From Strix aluco (taxonomy: Eukaryota > Chordata > Aves > Strigiformes > Strigidae), in the NCBI RefSeq assembly GCF_031877795.1, contig NC_133971.1:95956154-96020153 (forward strand): a stretch of DNA of 64,000 nucleotides. Reading direction: 5' to 3'. Below are positions 47,791 to 59,859 of the stretch, piece by piece (the stretch's first letter is position 1; each line of letters begins with the position of its first letter). The translations under genes and the position numbers were made by a program. The notes beneath the pieces were generated by a model. It had not been told where the DNA came from. It did no database searches and saw only the letters and a program-made list of their open reading frames with translations.

Positions 47791-48240
47791 CAGTGTTTCT
47801 TTTGGTCTCTGCCAGCAGACAGGGTAAGCTTCCACGGGAGACGTTTCCATCCCCATCACTGCGAGTAGCCTGACTGCTGAAAAACGCCAGGCACCACCAG
47901 AATGAGAGAGGTCTGAGTGCTCAGCCCCTTTGTGAAATCAATGCCAGAGGAAACACCCAGACCAAAGATGTTTATTGTCAAAGGAAATAAACCTCCGGGT
48001 ATTCCAAGACTCCTGATGGGCGCTGGCTCTTCCCAAAGGCTGCCAGCGCCAGGGATGCCACAGCTTCCCAGACAATCTGTTTCTCTCTTCATGCTCACCA
48101 TGGCCATCATGGTCTTGATGGCCAGCAAAGCTCTCTTGCTGCATTTTAAGCCCATCCTTTCCAAGTACCCGCCATGAGTCTGGAAAACAGGTTCTCTCCT
48201 TCACGGAGACACCTCATAGTCCTCAACGGCTTCATCCCAT

Positions 48241-48819
48241 TCACCTTTTCTTTCCCTGTACACCCAAGCAACTTCTCCCCAACCAGATGCTCTTCATCCT
48301 GACTTTGCACAGCTGATTGCTCTTACCTAAGTGTCCCTGCTGAACTTGTTCCCACCTGATTTCACACATTTTTTGGGTGCTGTTTCTCATTTGCCAAACG
48401 GATGTGGTGCTCACCACACGGGCTGTGCCCATGGCCTGAGCTCTGCAGACCCAGACCAGGACTGCCTCCAGCACAGCCTGGCTTTGCTGCCCCTCCCAGT
48501 CCCAGAAGGTGATGGCCAACAGCCCCGTAGCTGTCGTGGCCAGGTCTAAATGCCCGAGGATGAAGTCCACCACCTCCAGCAGCTTGGAACCTTTGCCACC
48601 ATTCAAGTTGTTGGACGATTTGAGCTCTGACAATGGCACAGAGTAGGCCGAGATGGCTATCTCCCAGCTCCACAGCCACCAAGAGACCAGACCCCCAGGC
48701 ATGATGCCTGTCACCAGTTCTGGTGTGGAACGAGAACTTTCTTTCTGCTGGGAAGGTGCTCTAGCCTGGCTGGGTTTGGTGAAGACAACAGATTTCCCAA
48801 ATACCATAGTGTAGGACAC
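48241..48819 (-). CDS. 192-codon open frame, unknown; coding status doubtful
   Basis: A minus-strand ATG-to-stop frame of 192 codons, beginning MSYTMVFGKSVVF. It has no recognised domain and no signal peptide. A hydrophobic stretch holds tryptophans (GGLVSWWLWSWEIAIS, residues about 42-57). The minus strand carries another open frame, of 102 codons, downstream at 47856-48164. An AATAAA lies within that second frame near 47,990 on this strand. In the first region a second minus-strand frame is also open for over 100 codons, which argues for compositional openness. Possible readings are a decayed processed pseudogene, an unrecognised retroelement fragment, or chance. I cannot identify a parent gene. 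Confidence 0.2.
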   Translation of the reverse strand: MSYTMVFGKSVVFTKPSQARAPSQQKESSRSTPELVTGIMPGGLVSWWLWSWEIAISAYSVPLSELKSSNNLNGGKGSKLLEVVDFILGHLDLATTATGLLAITFWDWEGQQSQAVLEAVLVWVCRAQAMGTARVVSTTSVWQMRNSTQKMCEIRWEQVQQGHLGKSNQLCKVRMKSIWLGRSCLGVQGKKR

Positions 48820-51430
48820 GCCCTCCAGATCTTTCCATGCTTTTCTTTACAAAACTTTGAACACTAAATTTTTGCACCAAATTGAAAACTAAAAAAAATA
48901 TGGGGAAGAAAAATGAAAATATTTAACTTATGAGTTCCATACTGCGGAGATAACTGTACGGCATTGTTTTATTCATTTTCACATCTAATCCCATAAAAGC
49001 TTCTGTTTCTTAATGGTGGAAGTTGCCAAGGAATTCAAGGCCTTCTTCCAGAAATTAGGTCAATACACAAAGTCTTGATAATGAGTTGTTGGTGACTCAG
49101 CTCTGAGACTTGGCAAGGGCGGGAGGAAGTTTTCTGAACTGGCTCTGATCCTTCCTCCCCACGAGATCCCAGAGGGTCATAATGACCAGCTGCATCGACC
49201 CAAAACCTGCGGGTTATCTGCGAGTCACTATCTTTTCCCATAAACTATTTAACACATACAGAAAACCGCATGAGAGGATCAGGAGCCACCGTGGAGCCGA
49301 GTGCCATCAGGACGCAGATGACATCCACGTGTCCATCTTTCTGACAGATCCAAACAGCACCATCTCAAAGTCGTCTCTGTAGATATTTGAGACAGAAGCC
49401 CAGAAAATAGGGCCATTGCCTCATAAAACCTTAAAGATAGGGACGATTTCATGGCAAACAGAATGTTTTGATGAATGAAGCAGCACCGTGACGTGGTACC
49501 GGGTCACGTTTCCCGTTATGGAACAGCACCAACTCGATGCATGATTGATCCCAAAGCCCAGACACGTTTCTCTGGGAGATGTGTCCTGCAGGCCGGAGGT
49601 GCCAAAGGGGACCGGCTCTGCGCCCTCGCCCACCTCTGAGACCATTTTCTCCTGTGCAAGAAGCCCAATGTGCCACCAGCCGGGACCAGCCAGAGCGCCA
49701 GCTGGATTATTTGCACGCGTGTAAAACAGGCAAGAGGCAAAACCAAGTAGAAAACGCTGCACACAAATGCCAGCCTTGCCTCTCCACAGCTGAAAAAGAG
49801 TCGATGGCACAGAAAAACCTGGGTGGGGAGGGACCCCGGGGGTCTGGCCCCACCTTCTGCTGCAAGCAGAGCCCTGGACCCAGGTATCCCTGCCCTGCCG
49901 AGCCCAGCCTGAGCATTAACGTATAATAATTTATTTTAAGCATGAGCTACTTTTAAACTACTAATTGATTTTAAGTCATTTTGGATGGATATTTATCTAT
50001 AAATAAATGGCACTTCCTTTTAAATCCAAATTCCCAAGCCTGTCTATAAATACGGTTGATCACTAAATCCCAGGCTTTTACCTTCAACACACGTCTCAAA
50101 ACTGATGGACTTTGGCGTTTTACACTGGACTGCCCTCTTTCTACAAAAAGGAAAGACAGCTAAAAGCATGTGAGTGGTAATGGTTTACAGCACCAGTGCT
50201 GAGTGCTAAAGTTGTTTTCCTATGAATATAGATTACAATTTTTTACATAGCAAGTAAACAGATGCATAAAGATGCATTATTTCATAAGCATAAAAAAACC
50301 TGCTGCAAGTATAGTGCTTTTAATTTGTTTTTATGATTACTTGTAATTAATTAGCATCAAAAGTAAATTATCAACATAGCTAAAAACTGAAATTGTACCA
50401 GCAAATGCAGGAATGATTTCGCTGGTTTATCTTTATACTAAGGTGGAAAAAAGAAATTATCCTTTTTTTTTTTTAACTATGCTTAAATTAAAGTGTCAAA
50501 AGCTAGTGGCAGCACAGCCTAAAAATGTACAAAAAGAGAAATAATATTCTATAATTACAAGCTGTGCAGAGAGCATGCCACGCACATAAATATTTAAGGC
50601 AGTTCCAAGAAGTTTGGCTTATTATTAAAGTTGGGTTTCAAAAAGAATTTTTAGAAATCATGTTTACACTTTATAGAGCAATTTATGAGGTCACTGTTCA
50701 TGCACCTCATCAAAAACTTCAACCTTCAACTGAAAGCCATAAAACGGAGGCATTTTGACAGGATCTGGAGACTTTTAACAAGTTCTTGCTGCTCGGCTCC
50801 GCAGCCCTCCCCTCCCCAAGATAAACGGCGGAGCTGTTTGTGCTTTGGTCAACCTAAAACAAATCAACAGGTTCCAAAAAGTGATCTTCCTGACCCCCAT
50901 CCATTTCCCTTGACATTTACTGCCGCGTCTCGCTTTGCTGTCAAATGGTTTACACAATCTTTTGGAGAAAGGACACGGACATGAAAAGAAACAAGGTGGC
51001 TGTTTCGGGAGGCGGGTTTGCATCTGCAAGCAGCACCCGCGCCGCTCCCCAGCACGGTCCCGGCCCTGCAGGAATGCATCTGAGCTCCAGTGCTCACCCA
51101 GCAGCCCCAGCTATCCAAACTCCCCAGGAGAAAAACCAGGAGGAAAGAGGAGAGAAAAAATAAACAGATGAATCACGGGTACGTTCTCCCTCTCGCACTG
51201 CAGCGCTGAGGAAGCCGCCATTGCTTGCCCGCGCGACTCGAGTCGAATTAAGGAGAAGTTTCGGTAGACGCACCGTGGAAGAAGCATGGGGGTCCGCCTT
51301 CCACCAAAGCAAACAGAAAACAATGCTACCAGGAAAACTCAAAAATGCCATTTTGCTAACCTCATTGGCGAGTAGAGTAGGTTCTATGTAGGGAAACACT
51401 AAAGATAGGCTTTAATTATATCACAGTCAA
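48820..51430. other. Non-coding sequence, no gene recognised
   Basis: AT-rich and CpG-poor at 48,840-49,020 and especially 49,900-50,760, where TAAT cores are frequent and no repeat is seen. More GC-rich at 49,560-49,900 and 50,990-51,100. No exon or transposon was identified. Confidence 0.42.
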
Positions 51431-52440
51431 ACTAACGTTGTATAAAGCAAATGATGCTGGAAGAAGACGCTCAAGTGCAGGGTGACTTGGGAGGCATCCT
51501 TAGCGCTTTCCACCCTTCCACTGTGGACTGTCATCCAGTTAAATTAACGTTACATGTGCTGCAGTGCTACCAGGGACTTTGGGGCTTACTGACATCGTGG
51601 GTGGAGCTGGGCACCCACGTGGGAAGGACGTGGGTGACAGCAAACTGGCTTGGTGCAGGCACCTTCTCTCAGGGCCCATCTCCCAATGGCCAAGTCTTGC
51701 CCAAGAAAACCACAGGATTGCTGTGGTCGTTTTGGTGTTTTGGCAACCTGGTATTACACCAAGTATCCTGCGATCATCAAGGAACATACCGCAGGGATTT
51801 CCACCCCGCAGCTTGCAGACCCTTGCGGCATTCCCAAGCAGCAGGATGAAGAGCTGCAGATACGGACACCTCAGGGGTGGCCTCTAATCAGCACAGGCAA
51901 AAGGATGTTGCCCAGGAGGGGGCTGACACCTTCAGACACTAACAATATTCCTAGTATCACCATTCGTATGTGGTTATTTTTCCCCTTGTAGATCCTTAGT
52001 TTCTTTTCTGGGCTATCAGAAGGTGAAGACTGAGGAAGGTGCCTCCCACACTCCCCCTCGGCATGTGGCAGAACAAACATGGCCTATCGTGCCCTTCGCA
52101 CGTGGGTATGAGCCACACACGCTGCACCCGGTGACTTTCCAAGAGTCATCAGGACCAGCAAGTCGTGTATTGCACGTGGGAGCTGCCATAGCCTCGGGTG
52201 GAGAGCAGCTCTCCTGTTGGTCCTATCCTGCATGATCCACGGTGGACACGTGGGCCAGGCTGGCCAAGGCAACGTGCTGGAATTCCTCAGGGAAAGGCTA
52301 CCAACGTGGGCCACCAGCTTGGGCTGGGAGAAAGAGATCCTCCACCAAAAGTTTGCTGATGTGGGAGTCTTTAAACAAAGCCCGTGGACCGTGTTTCATG
52401 AAGACAGACAGGCCACCGAGGCCTCGAGGTGAGTGCCGTA
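51431..52440. other. 1-kb block of balanced composition with overlapping open frames, unidentified
   Basis: This block differs from the AT-rich sequence on both sides: GC near half, few A/T runs, and open frames of 100-130 codons in two plus-strand frames plus shorter ones on the minus strand. I recognise no domain, LTR-like ends or terminal inverted repeats. It could be an old insertion of an unrecognised element or a decayed processed copy. Confidence 0.3.
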
Positions 52441-52659
52441 CAGTTTGACAATTCTCTTGGTCTTCCAAAATCAGCAAAACCTTGGGAAAGAGAAGTCGCC
52501 CTTGGAGGTGCGCCCATAACTCTGTTTCTGTTCCTGTGAGTGTGTCTCCAACATTTCTCATCCTGGAACCTTCTTGTAAGCCACAGAGGCTGCTAACCCT
52601 CTTTCAAATGAGAGTAGTGCCTGATAAGCTCTTTTTAAACACCACTTTTACTATTAAAT

Positions 52660-52960
52660 GCCAAATCTAGAGCTCCATGCACTGCCTCATTAGTTATTAA
52701 TGAAGCAACATATTTGTTCAAAATTTATGATTGTTGATTTGCTCCCATCATTGTATGAAATATTAACACAGCATTTGTACTTGCAACCATTTTGCAGACA
52801 TTAGACTGTGAATTTGCATATTCATGAATGCTCATAAATGTTTAAGGAGACAGCACAGAAAGCATGTGAGCTGTCAGCGAGCCAGTAAAAAGGCATATTT
52901 ACAGTGTTAATAAGTATTTGAGTTTATAGGACAAAACGGCAAGTAACAAATTAAATGAAT
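52660..52960. promoter_or_regulatory. Candidate conserved non-coding element with octamer motif
   Basis: A unique, AT-rich and almost CpG-free tract. An octamer ATTTGCAT at 52812-52819 is followed by the palindrome ATTCATGAAT and the octamer-like ATGCTCAT. Further homeodomain words (TTAGTTATTAATGAAG) lie near 52,690-52,705. The tight POU-type cluster and lack of repeats are typical of ultraconserved-like enhancers. Confidence 0.48.
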
Positions 52961-53059
52961 TTCAGTTTGCCTGTTGCAACAAACTACAGCGGCTCCTCCT
53001 CCCCTTCTTTTTACTAAGCTGAGTAAACTTCAAACCTGCCTGTGAAATTCTCCATCGAG

Positions 53060-53420
53060 CAGCTAATAACGCAGCGGAGACGTCTTGCTGCTCCTGCCAG
53101 GCCTTCTGCTCTTCGCCACCCCGCGCTGCCGGTGACTGCGCCATGGGCTGCCCGGCCTTAGCATCCGGGGATCCGCGAGTATCAGCAGGAGAGGGGACGC
53201 GGGGGCTCCCTCCCCGCTGGCTCATGGGCCACACTGGGTGCTCACGCCCGCTCACGGCGCGGGGAGGGTCCCCCGAGGTCTTCCCGGGACCCCCGGGCCC
53301 ACCTGCGTCCACGGGCGGTGGGGACTGCTTTGAAGACCAGACCTTTTTCCTGTGGATGAGGGCGTGAAACTCGCCTGCCTGTGCAGCGCTCGTAGCCCCA
53401 GGGTCACTCCCGCTTGCAAA
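53060..53420. other. CpG-bearing GC-rich patch
   Basis: About 360 bp of GC-rich sequence with many CpG between two AT-rich candidate elements. Both strands are open, with no domain. It could be a small CpG island or simply a GC-biased avian patch. No TATA box, first exon or splice donor is evident. Confidence 0.4.
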
Positions 53421-53479
53421 CAAAAGCTTTTGATGCGCTTGGAAATGTGCGAATACCTCAAAGTGACGAGCAAAATGAA

Positions 53480-54190
53480 ATTGATTTTATGTAAATTTTG
53501 GAAACTGAGGCAGCTACTTTGCTGACCTGACCAAAGTTCTGAAGGTGCTATTGGTAGCAGGGAAAAACAGTCATTATTTACAATAGTTATATTTAGAATA
53601 AAATGCTACATTAATTTTATTAAATAATATTTTCATGTCTGTTAACTTTTTTTAAAGCAGGACAGTGATTCATCGGCAAGACAATAAAACTTCCGTTTCT
53701 GCTTACTGGATTTTTTTCCCCTCTGCAGAGCATAAATCATATTTTGTGTGAAGTGTGCATCCCTGCTTTGAGCGACCCATGTTTTAATAGCATAGCCAAG
53801 TCAGTTATTTTAATCTCTGGTACTTTATAATAAATGCTTTTTATTGATTTTTATTGTACACTGCCATGAATTGAATAAACTATATACACAAGCAGCTGAG
53901 AGAAAAAGGCTGAAGGAGAAAATGTGATCAGCATGTTTCAAAGTTAAAGGTGAAAACATGATGGTTAGCACTTTCTTTGGTCAGCCGCTCCCCGGGAGCA
54001 CCATGAAAAGGAGCGAACGTGATGTACGTGTTATTTTTTTCCTCTTAAAGTCCCAGAACTGGAATAATTCTTGAGGAAAGCCAAACATGATACATTGCAG
54101 GAGTATTTCTTTGAAATACATTTTTTTTTTTTAAAAGGAAAGATTTTCCTTGAAAGCCAGAGGATCAACTTGTGCTTTACCTACCCACAA
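53480..54190. promoter_or_regulatory. Candidate conserved non-coding tract
   Basis: AT-rich, CpG-poor and repeat-free, with repeated TTTATT, TAAT and ACAATA/AACAAT-like SOX words at 53,560-53,900. The texture is weaker than at 52,660-52,960, and a T-run at 54,120-54,131 interrupts it. Low-confidence inference. Confidence 0.28.
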
Positions 54191-54829
54191 TGACATTTAG
54201 TGCTGGGAAGGAGTTCAGGATTATCTCTCCCCCCACCATCTTTGCTCTCCTGTGGAACTGGGTCCATCTTCCATCCTGAGGAACACTTGGAAGCCAGCAA
54301 GAACATGGGGGTTGTGTGGAGCAACTCCCCCGGGGGTGAAACTTTGGGGACCTCCGTGCAGACTCTTTGCTCCCTGTCACGACCAGCTCCTGCAAGGCCG
54401 GGATTAGTCCAGCCTGACACTGCCCTGCAATGCTAAACCCATGTCCAGTGCCGGAGCTCTGCAGAGCCCCACCAGTGCTGAGGGCCCCCGGGCCCTCTCA
54501 CAGCAGAAGCCATACATCATCCTTTATCTGCACCAACCTGCTTCACAAACTCCTCTTCCTTCCGTCCCGAGGAGGGGGAGCTGCAAGCCTGATGGTTTGC
54601 CAGGGACTGTATAATACATAAATAACTGTTTCTTTAACCATATTGCTTTTCCCAACCTAAACCCAGAGACTGCCTCCCCTGGGGACGAGCCTTAAGCACC
54701 AGCAGCAGAACGACGCTGGTTTATTATTTCCCCGAGTCCTCTCTCTGCAGATGACCTATAGGAGTGATTTAATGCAGAGCTGCTGGAGTTCCAACACTTT
54801 CTCTGTGCTCCTCAGGCTGAGACGAGCTG
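54191..54829. other. Non-coding sequence, no gene recognised
   Basis: Moderately GC-rich, with opposed short open frames and no domain or known repeat. Confidence 0.45.
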
Positions 54830-55420
54830 ATTTCTTTGGGGTGTTATAACTATGACCTGCTCCATTAAGTAGCAAACAAAGTACAGCTGGATATAGCAAG
54901 CTCAGCTTGACTCTTAGCTTTCACATAACCTGCTTGATTAGGAAAAATGCTGTGCCCTTGTCACACAGCTCCTACTGTAGTCTGAAAAGATGGGTATCCA
55001 TTGATTTCCGCATAATATGGATTCACACTGCCTTTCCACAACAGCATGTTTCACACCCTAAAATAACCTGGCAAAAAAAACATTATTTTTCCTGCTGGTT
55101 TAGCTGTAAAATGTGTTACTACTCTAGGTAATGTGCTGCTTATTACACAATTACCTGAAGTGCTTTACAATGCATTAATTGCTGCTTGATTTAAACATTT
55201 CCCATTTAGTAACCAAGCTATATCATTGTGACAAATTACAAGTCAATAATCTGGTTACTAAGAAGAGGAAATGAAGAAGCTGGAGACTGCTTCATTAAGG
55301 GAACCAGACCATTGCTAAGTAAAACACCAAGCCAATGCTATTACCAATATCGTGACGCATCTGTACACAGATTCACACGGCAGAGGCAAGCGGGGAAGCA
55401 GAAGGTGTAACTGATCCTCC
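54830..55420. promoter_or_regulatory. Candidate conserved non-coding element
   Basis: A unique, AT-rich, CpG-poor tract. Its densest part is 55,120-55,270, where ACACAATTACCTG, TGCATTAATTGCTGC and GTGACAAATTACAAG carry several homeodomain cores in about 150 bp. No repeats or long frames. Enhancer-like by texture only. Confidence 0.4.
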
Positions 55421-57094
55421 TTTAGGGCTGTGTTTGGCACTTAAAATAACAGTCATGAAGACTTAACAGTGGATTAATTCAGGGAAAGGCTTCCTTCCCC
55501 ACCAGGGCTTGTTCTGCCCTTGCTGAGAGCCCGAGGTGGCATCCGGGAGTAGGTGGGTTTTCCAGGATGCCACTGCCACAGCTACTGAAGCTCCGTGGGA
55601 TAAACCTCCAGGCTCCTCCTTGCTACAAACATTATTTTCCATGAGGAGTCTCAAAAAAAGAAAGCTACAAGTTAGGTACCTCCTGCGTAAAGATTTGTGT
55701 CTTCTTCCAGATGCTGTAGGTCTGCTGGAGGAGGTACAAGGGAAGAGGGCCAGTTTCTACTGGGAAAAAAAATTCCTGGCTGGCTCTTTCCAGTTGATCC
55801 TGCACCCCAAAGAGCAGGTGGGAACTTGCACACCCAGTACAGCCAAATGTTTTGGCTGGGATTTTGGTGCTGCTGAAAATTTGAGTATCTTACCTACACA
55901 CTTGCAGGATTCCAGGCAGAACTATATTGTGTTATTTGAATTTTCCTTCTTTCTCTGAGATCTCCTGAGGTCATATGCTGAAGCTCTACCCTGCTACTAT
56001 TAAAATCCCTTATGCTTTTATCATCAGTTGTCTTCAGGAGCTGGGACTGTTAATAACGTGCTAAGTACACCGTGTGGTATTACTGCAACAGTCAGAGGCA
56101 ATTTTTTCCCAAGAATTGCTCAGCATTAGCCTAACCCAGTCTCATTCATTTTGGAAGGAGCAGAATGAGATCAATGCTGAGAAAATCCTCCCGTTGATGC
56201 TTTGACTTCAGCTTTGCGTTACTTTTTCATGAGGACATGCACAGAGATGTCATATTTTAAAAGCACTAGTGTGGGAAAAATTAACACATGTGATTTTTAA
56301 CAGAGGACTAATAAATAAAAGAAAACCCAAGTGTGGAAATAAATAAAATTACCACATAAAAAACAATCCTGAGAAGAAAGGACAGGAAAGGAGACAGAAA
56401 CCTGGAGAATAAAGATGAATTATGAGAGTTGGTGTAGCAGAAGATGATACATGAGAAGCACGTATTTGACAAGCAGAATGCCAGACTGACAGCAGATAAG
56501 GCAGAGGGAAGAGGGATAAAGTGGTGGGATTGAGGATAGAAATAGAGAACTGGCATCGCTATTCCCCAAATCATTGGAGGAGCTTGTGGCTTGCCCTCCT
56601 TTACCGCATCGTCGGTGTGCTGGCGCGTGCCGGGAGGTTGCACAGCGCTGGGCCTGGCAGTGGAGACCCCTCCAGCGGGGACAGCCCCGAGGGAATGGCT
56701 GAGCCTGAACCCGGGCTGAGATCAGCCTCTGCATTCCTCCCTTATCGCCAGAAATGGGAGCAGCCGGGCTGCGGCCAGCGGCGCGTCAGCCCACCCTTCG
56801 GCAGGGTCAGGTAGAGGACGGGTTGCCATCACGGCTGGCCGGAGCCATGGCCTGCCTGTCCCACCCCTGGGGCTGGCCCCTGCCTTCAGCAGCCTCCTCT
56901 GCTCCGACGTGTCCCTTCAGAGAGATCGTGAGCGTTAGGGAAAGCACCCGTGGACAAAGAGCACTTCTCGACAAATATCTGACAAGTCATAGGCTGCAAG
57001 ATTTTGAAGAGAGAAGGGTAGGAATAAATCATCAGGGATGGCCTTAGAAAGCCAACCATCAAGCTGACTTAAACGATGATTGATGAAGCTATTG
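55421..57094. other. Non-coding sequence, no gene recognised
   Basis: Mixed sequence. A CpG-bearing patch lies at 56,600-56,830. AT-rich, A-rich sequence without CpG lies at 56,220-56,420. A 140-codon plus-strand frame at 55536-55958 shows no domain. Confidence 0.42.
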
Positions 57095-57300
57095 ACTGGA
57101 AGAAGACAGTCTCACAGTCAATCCACAGCACCGGGACTCAGGAGACCCAGGCCGTGCTCTTCCCTGGCAGATGGACTTCATGAGTGTCTTCAGGCAAGTC
57201 ATGTAGAGGTGATTTGTCAGCATGAAGGGATAAACCATCAGATATATTATTACAGTGTTATTTACATAATACCTATAAGATTAAAGTTACTTGTTCCATA
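57095..57300 (+). mobile_element. Ancient MIR-like SINE remnant
   Basis: The order 'gggactcaggagacccagg', 'gctcttccctggcagatgga', 'cttcaggcaagtcatgtaga', then 'agcatgaagggataaa' parallels the MIR body: gggagacctgggttc, ggctctgccactgac, ttgggcaagtcacttaacct, tctgtaaaatggggataa. An 'ataatacctataagattaaa' tail may be its 3' LINE-like end. Divergence is high, as expected for an element over 150 million years old. Confidence 0.5.
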
Positions 57301-57404
57301 GTTACAAACATGATTTAGATTTGTACATTTAACCACATACTTTGGTTTCTGAACCTGCAGTTCAGCTGCAGAAATGTCCAACATCCTGTGTAGCAACAAA
57401 ACAG

Positions 57405-57500
57405 TATAGGCTTTATCCTTCCTTTGTTGTGGTTTTCTCCTCTGTACTGAGGAGAGGGCACCTACTTCACAGGGCCACTCGAAGACCCAATTTATTACTT
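57405..57500 (+). mobile_element. Possible second MIR-like SINE tail
   Basis: The stretch 'gttttctcctctgtactgag' then 'gagggcacctacttcacagg' resembles the MIR 3' part (gtttcctcatctgtaaaatg, then gtacctacttcatagg). It may be a separate insertion or a displaced piece of the one at 57095. It is too short and diverged for certainty. Confidence 0.38.
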
Positions 57501-59859
57501 AGAAAGTAGTTCAAGATGGACAGAAAGAGATGAAGAGGCAAAGCATCGCTGAATTCACAGCAAAATGAAAATATTCACCAAGTGAGATAAACCCTAAACC
57601 TTCTCAAGGACTTGCTCTCAGGCCACCACCTCCATGACTACGTAAGCCAGGACTTAAAAGAAATCAAAACCATGCCCTGGCATGTGTGTGCTCTATACAT
57701 TTGCCCTTGCTGAATGATACCTGAGTTGCTGGATTGCTACCCCGGTAGCAGGCTCACAGTGTTTTAGGAGGGTGCCAGCACACGTGGCCCGTCCCCGTTC
57801 AGCGCCGATGTACGGCCCCTCTGTAATTTCAGCTGTGAGTCTCCCCCAGACAGGCCTCTGGTAAACTGCCACATTTGCTGATTTTGTAACATAGATTAAG
57901 ACTGACTAAGGACCTTGGGCACAACCATTAAAGCATTCACTTGTGAAACCCAACTGGATTAAAAATGAAGTTTTCCCTGGAGAAAAATTTCACTGTCAAA
58001 CAACAGAGCAGGGAAAACTGCAGACCTCTGGCCCTTCTCTCTGGTGTTTCAGTCCCCCTTTTCGTTCGTGCTCACACCCCAGGGTGGAGATGCCCCAGCA
58101 AGGTGCCCGTGGTGGCACAAAGCCCCGTCTCGTGGTGTCACACACATCCTGTGACACCGTGGTACGCAGCCCAGCAGCACCCGGACGGAATTCTGGCCGT
58201 TTCGAGGTCAGCGGCAATTTTTCCATTTACTTCAGTAGGGACAGGATTTTGCCCGAGGTGACTGCAGATGTTCAGAGAGATGCCCCAAGGCCCTGCAGAT
58301 CACCATGGCTTCACTTACTACCTTTTGCATTTCCTTCTGCCTCGCTGCCCTCCGCCGCAGCCCGTGTATCTCCCAGTCCCAACTGCCTTGAAGAAATAGT
58401 TCATGGGTGGCCAAGCTCCGGCTCTTGAGCCATGACCCGGCTGCGAGAAATCTGAAGGCAGCTTTCATATCAAAGTTGTAATGAGGTTTTTTGTGCACAG
58501 GAGCTGCTGATTAATCCAGATTTCCCACTGGGGGAGAAGTGAGCCAGCAAGAACCCACAGAGGACATCCGTGGGCATTGGTGGAAGTGGTTGTACGCCAG
58601 CCTGTTGCTATCAGACAATGTGTGGAGCTTCTGCTCTCCCACCCAGCTGCTGGCATCCTTCATCCATGCCAGGAGGCCCTCATCTCTTTGGGTCTGGCAG
58701 GACTGGGGTATGTGCCTGGTGGCTCAGCACATGTTATTTCTGGCTCTTTGGTACCCTTGAGCTGATGGACATCTCCAAGGAGGTGGTCTGGATTGCTGGT
58801 GAGGTGGCTGCATTGCATGGGGTGGTGGTCTCTGCTGTGCTACATCCCTTCTTCAGATAAATGCAGCAGGGCTGAGTTTCTGGGGCTGCCCGCTTCGCTC
58901 TTTTGAGCAACCATAAATTTATACAGAACCAAAGAAAAAGATTTCATGAAGACATGAGTCAGTGTGGAGCTATGACAAGCAAGAATATAAAGTAGATTAG
59001 TAATTCTGTATTGGCCAAGTTCAGTGAGAAGGACACCTGGTAGTATATTTTGTCCATCTACCACAGTATTTTTAATACCTATACGATTAAAGAGCTCAAA
59101 TCCCATTTTCAAAAGCACCCTGGGAATCAAAATCACACTAATGCAAAAACAAATCTGTTTCTTTATTTTCTTTTTCTTTTGGAAGACTCCAGAGGTGAGA
59201 ATTTAGGATTCTCTAGAAAGACCAAAATGTGTGGAGAGTAAAGAATTTACTGACCAAAGTTCTGTTTTTTATACTTTCTAGCTATCTGAGAGAATTCTGT
59301 GAGGGGTTTATGACCTGCAAACCCAGGTCATAAAGATTTTCTTCCAGCAGAAAAGTCCAACAGCTCACGCAGAAGAACGTTTCTTCTTCTTCTAGGAAGT
59401 TCTGTAACACTTGTGCAGAGTTTCACACATCGAGACAAACCTGTCTTATTGTCCCCCTTCTTCAAGTGATGTCAGTGTTCTGTGTGCTTAGGTGTATCCT
59501 CGATGTTAATTATAAATTATATAAATTATATCATTAAATATCACTGTGTCCAAACCCGGGTCTGGTTCAGGCTGCTTGTTGTGCTTCGCGTTGTAGAGAC
59601 GGGGGCGAGGACCCTGGTTGGTGTTGCTGGCAAAGTCCTTCTGCTTGAGTTTCTCTGTCCCAGCAGTTCCCCTGGCAGCCGCAGCCCTGCCAATACTGCT
59701 TTAATAACACACTATTTGTCAGGGCATGTATCTGCATCCCTCCCTTCAGGGAGAAATTTTTTTGTAATAAAACTCTTTTCACTGAAATGTGAACCAAAGG
59801 GTTTAAAAATAATGCCTAGTGCTTGTGTTTCAATCGCACGCTGATAAAATGGCTGTTTC
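57501..59859. other. Non-coding sequence, no gene recognised
   Basis: Mixed composition. A 161-codon plus-strand frame (57943-58428) and overlapping frames on both strands have no domain. Positions 58,900-59,130 are AT-rich; their taatacctatacgattaaag words echo the MIR-like tail at 57,270 and may be another eroded SINE 3' end. Confidence 0.4.

Noticed and set aside
48300..48900. Sideroflexin-like or other known processed pseudogene
   Set aside because: I looked for a known protein family in all minus-strand frames and could not match any motif, so no parent is named.
53060..53420. CpG-island promoter
   Set aside because: GC-rich, but no TATA box, first exon, splice donor or directional signal; several similar patches occur across the window.
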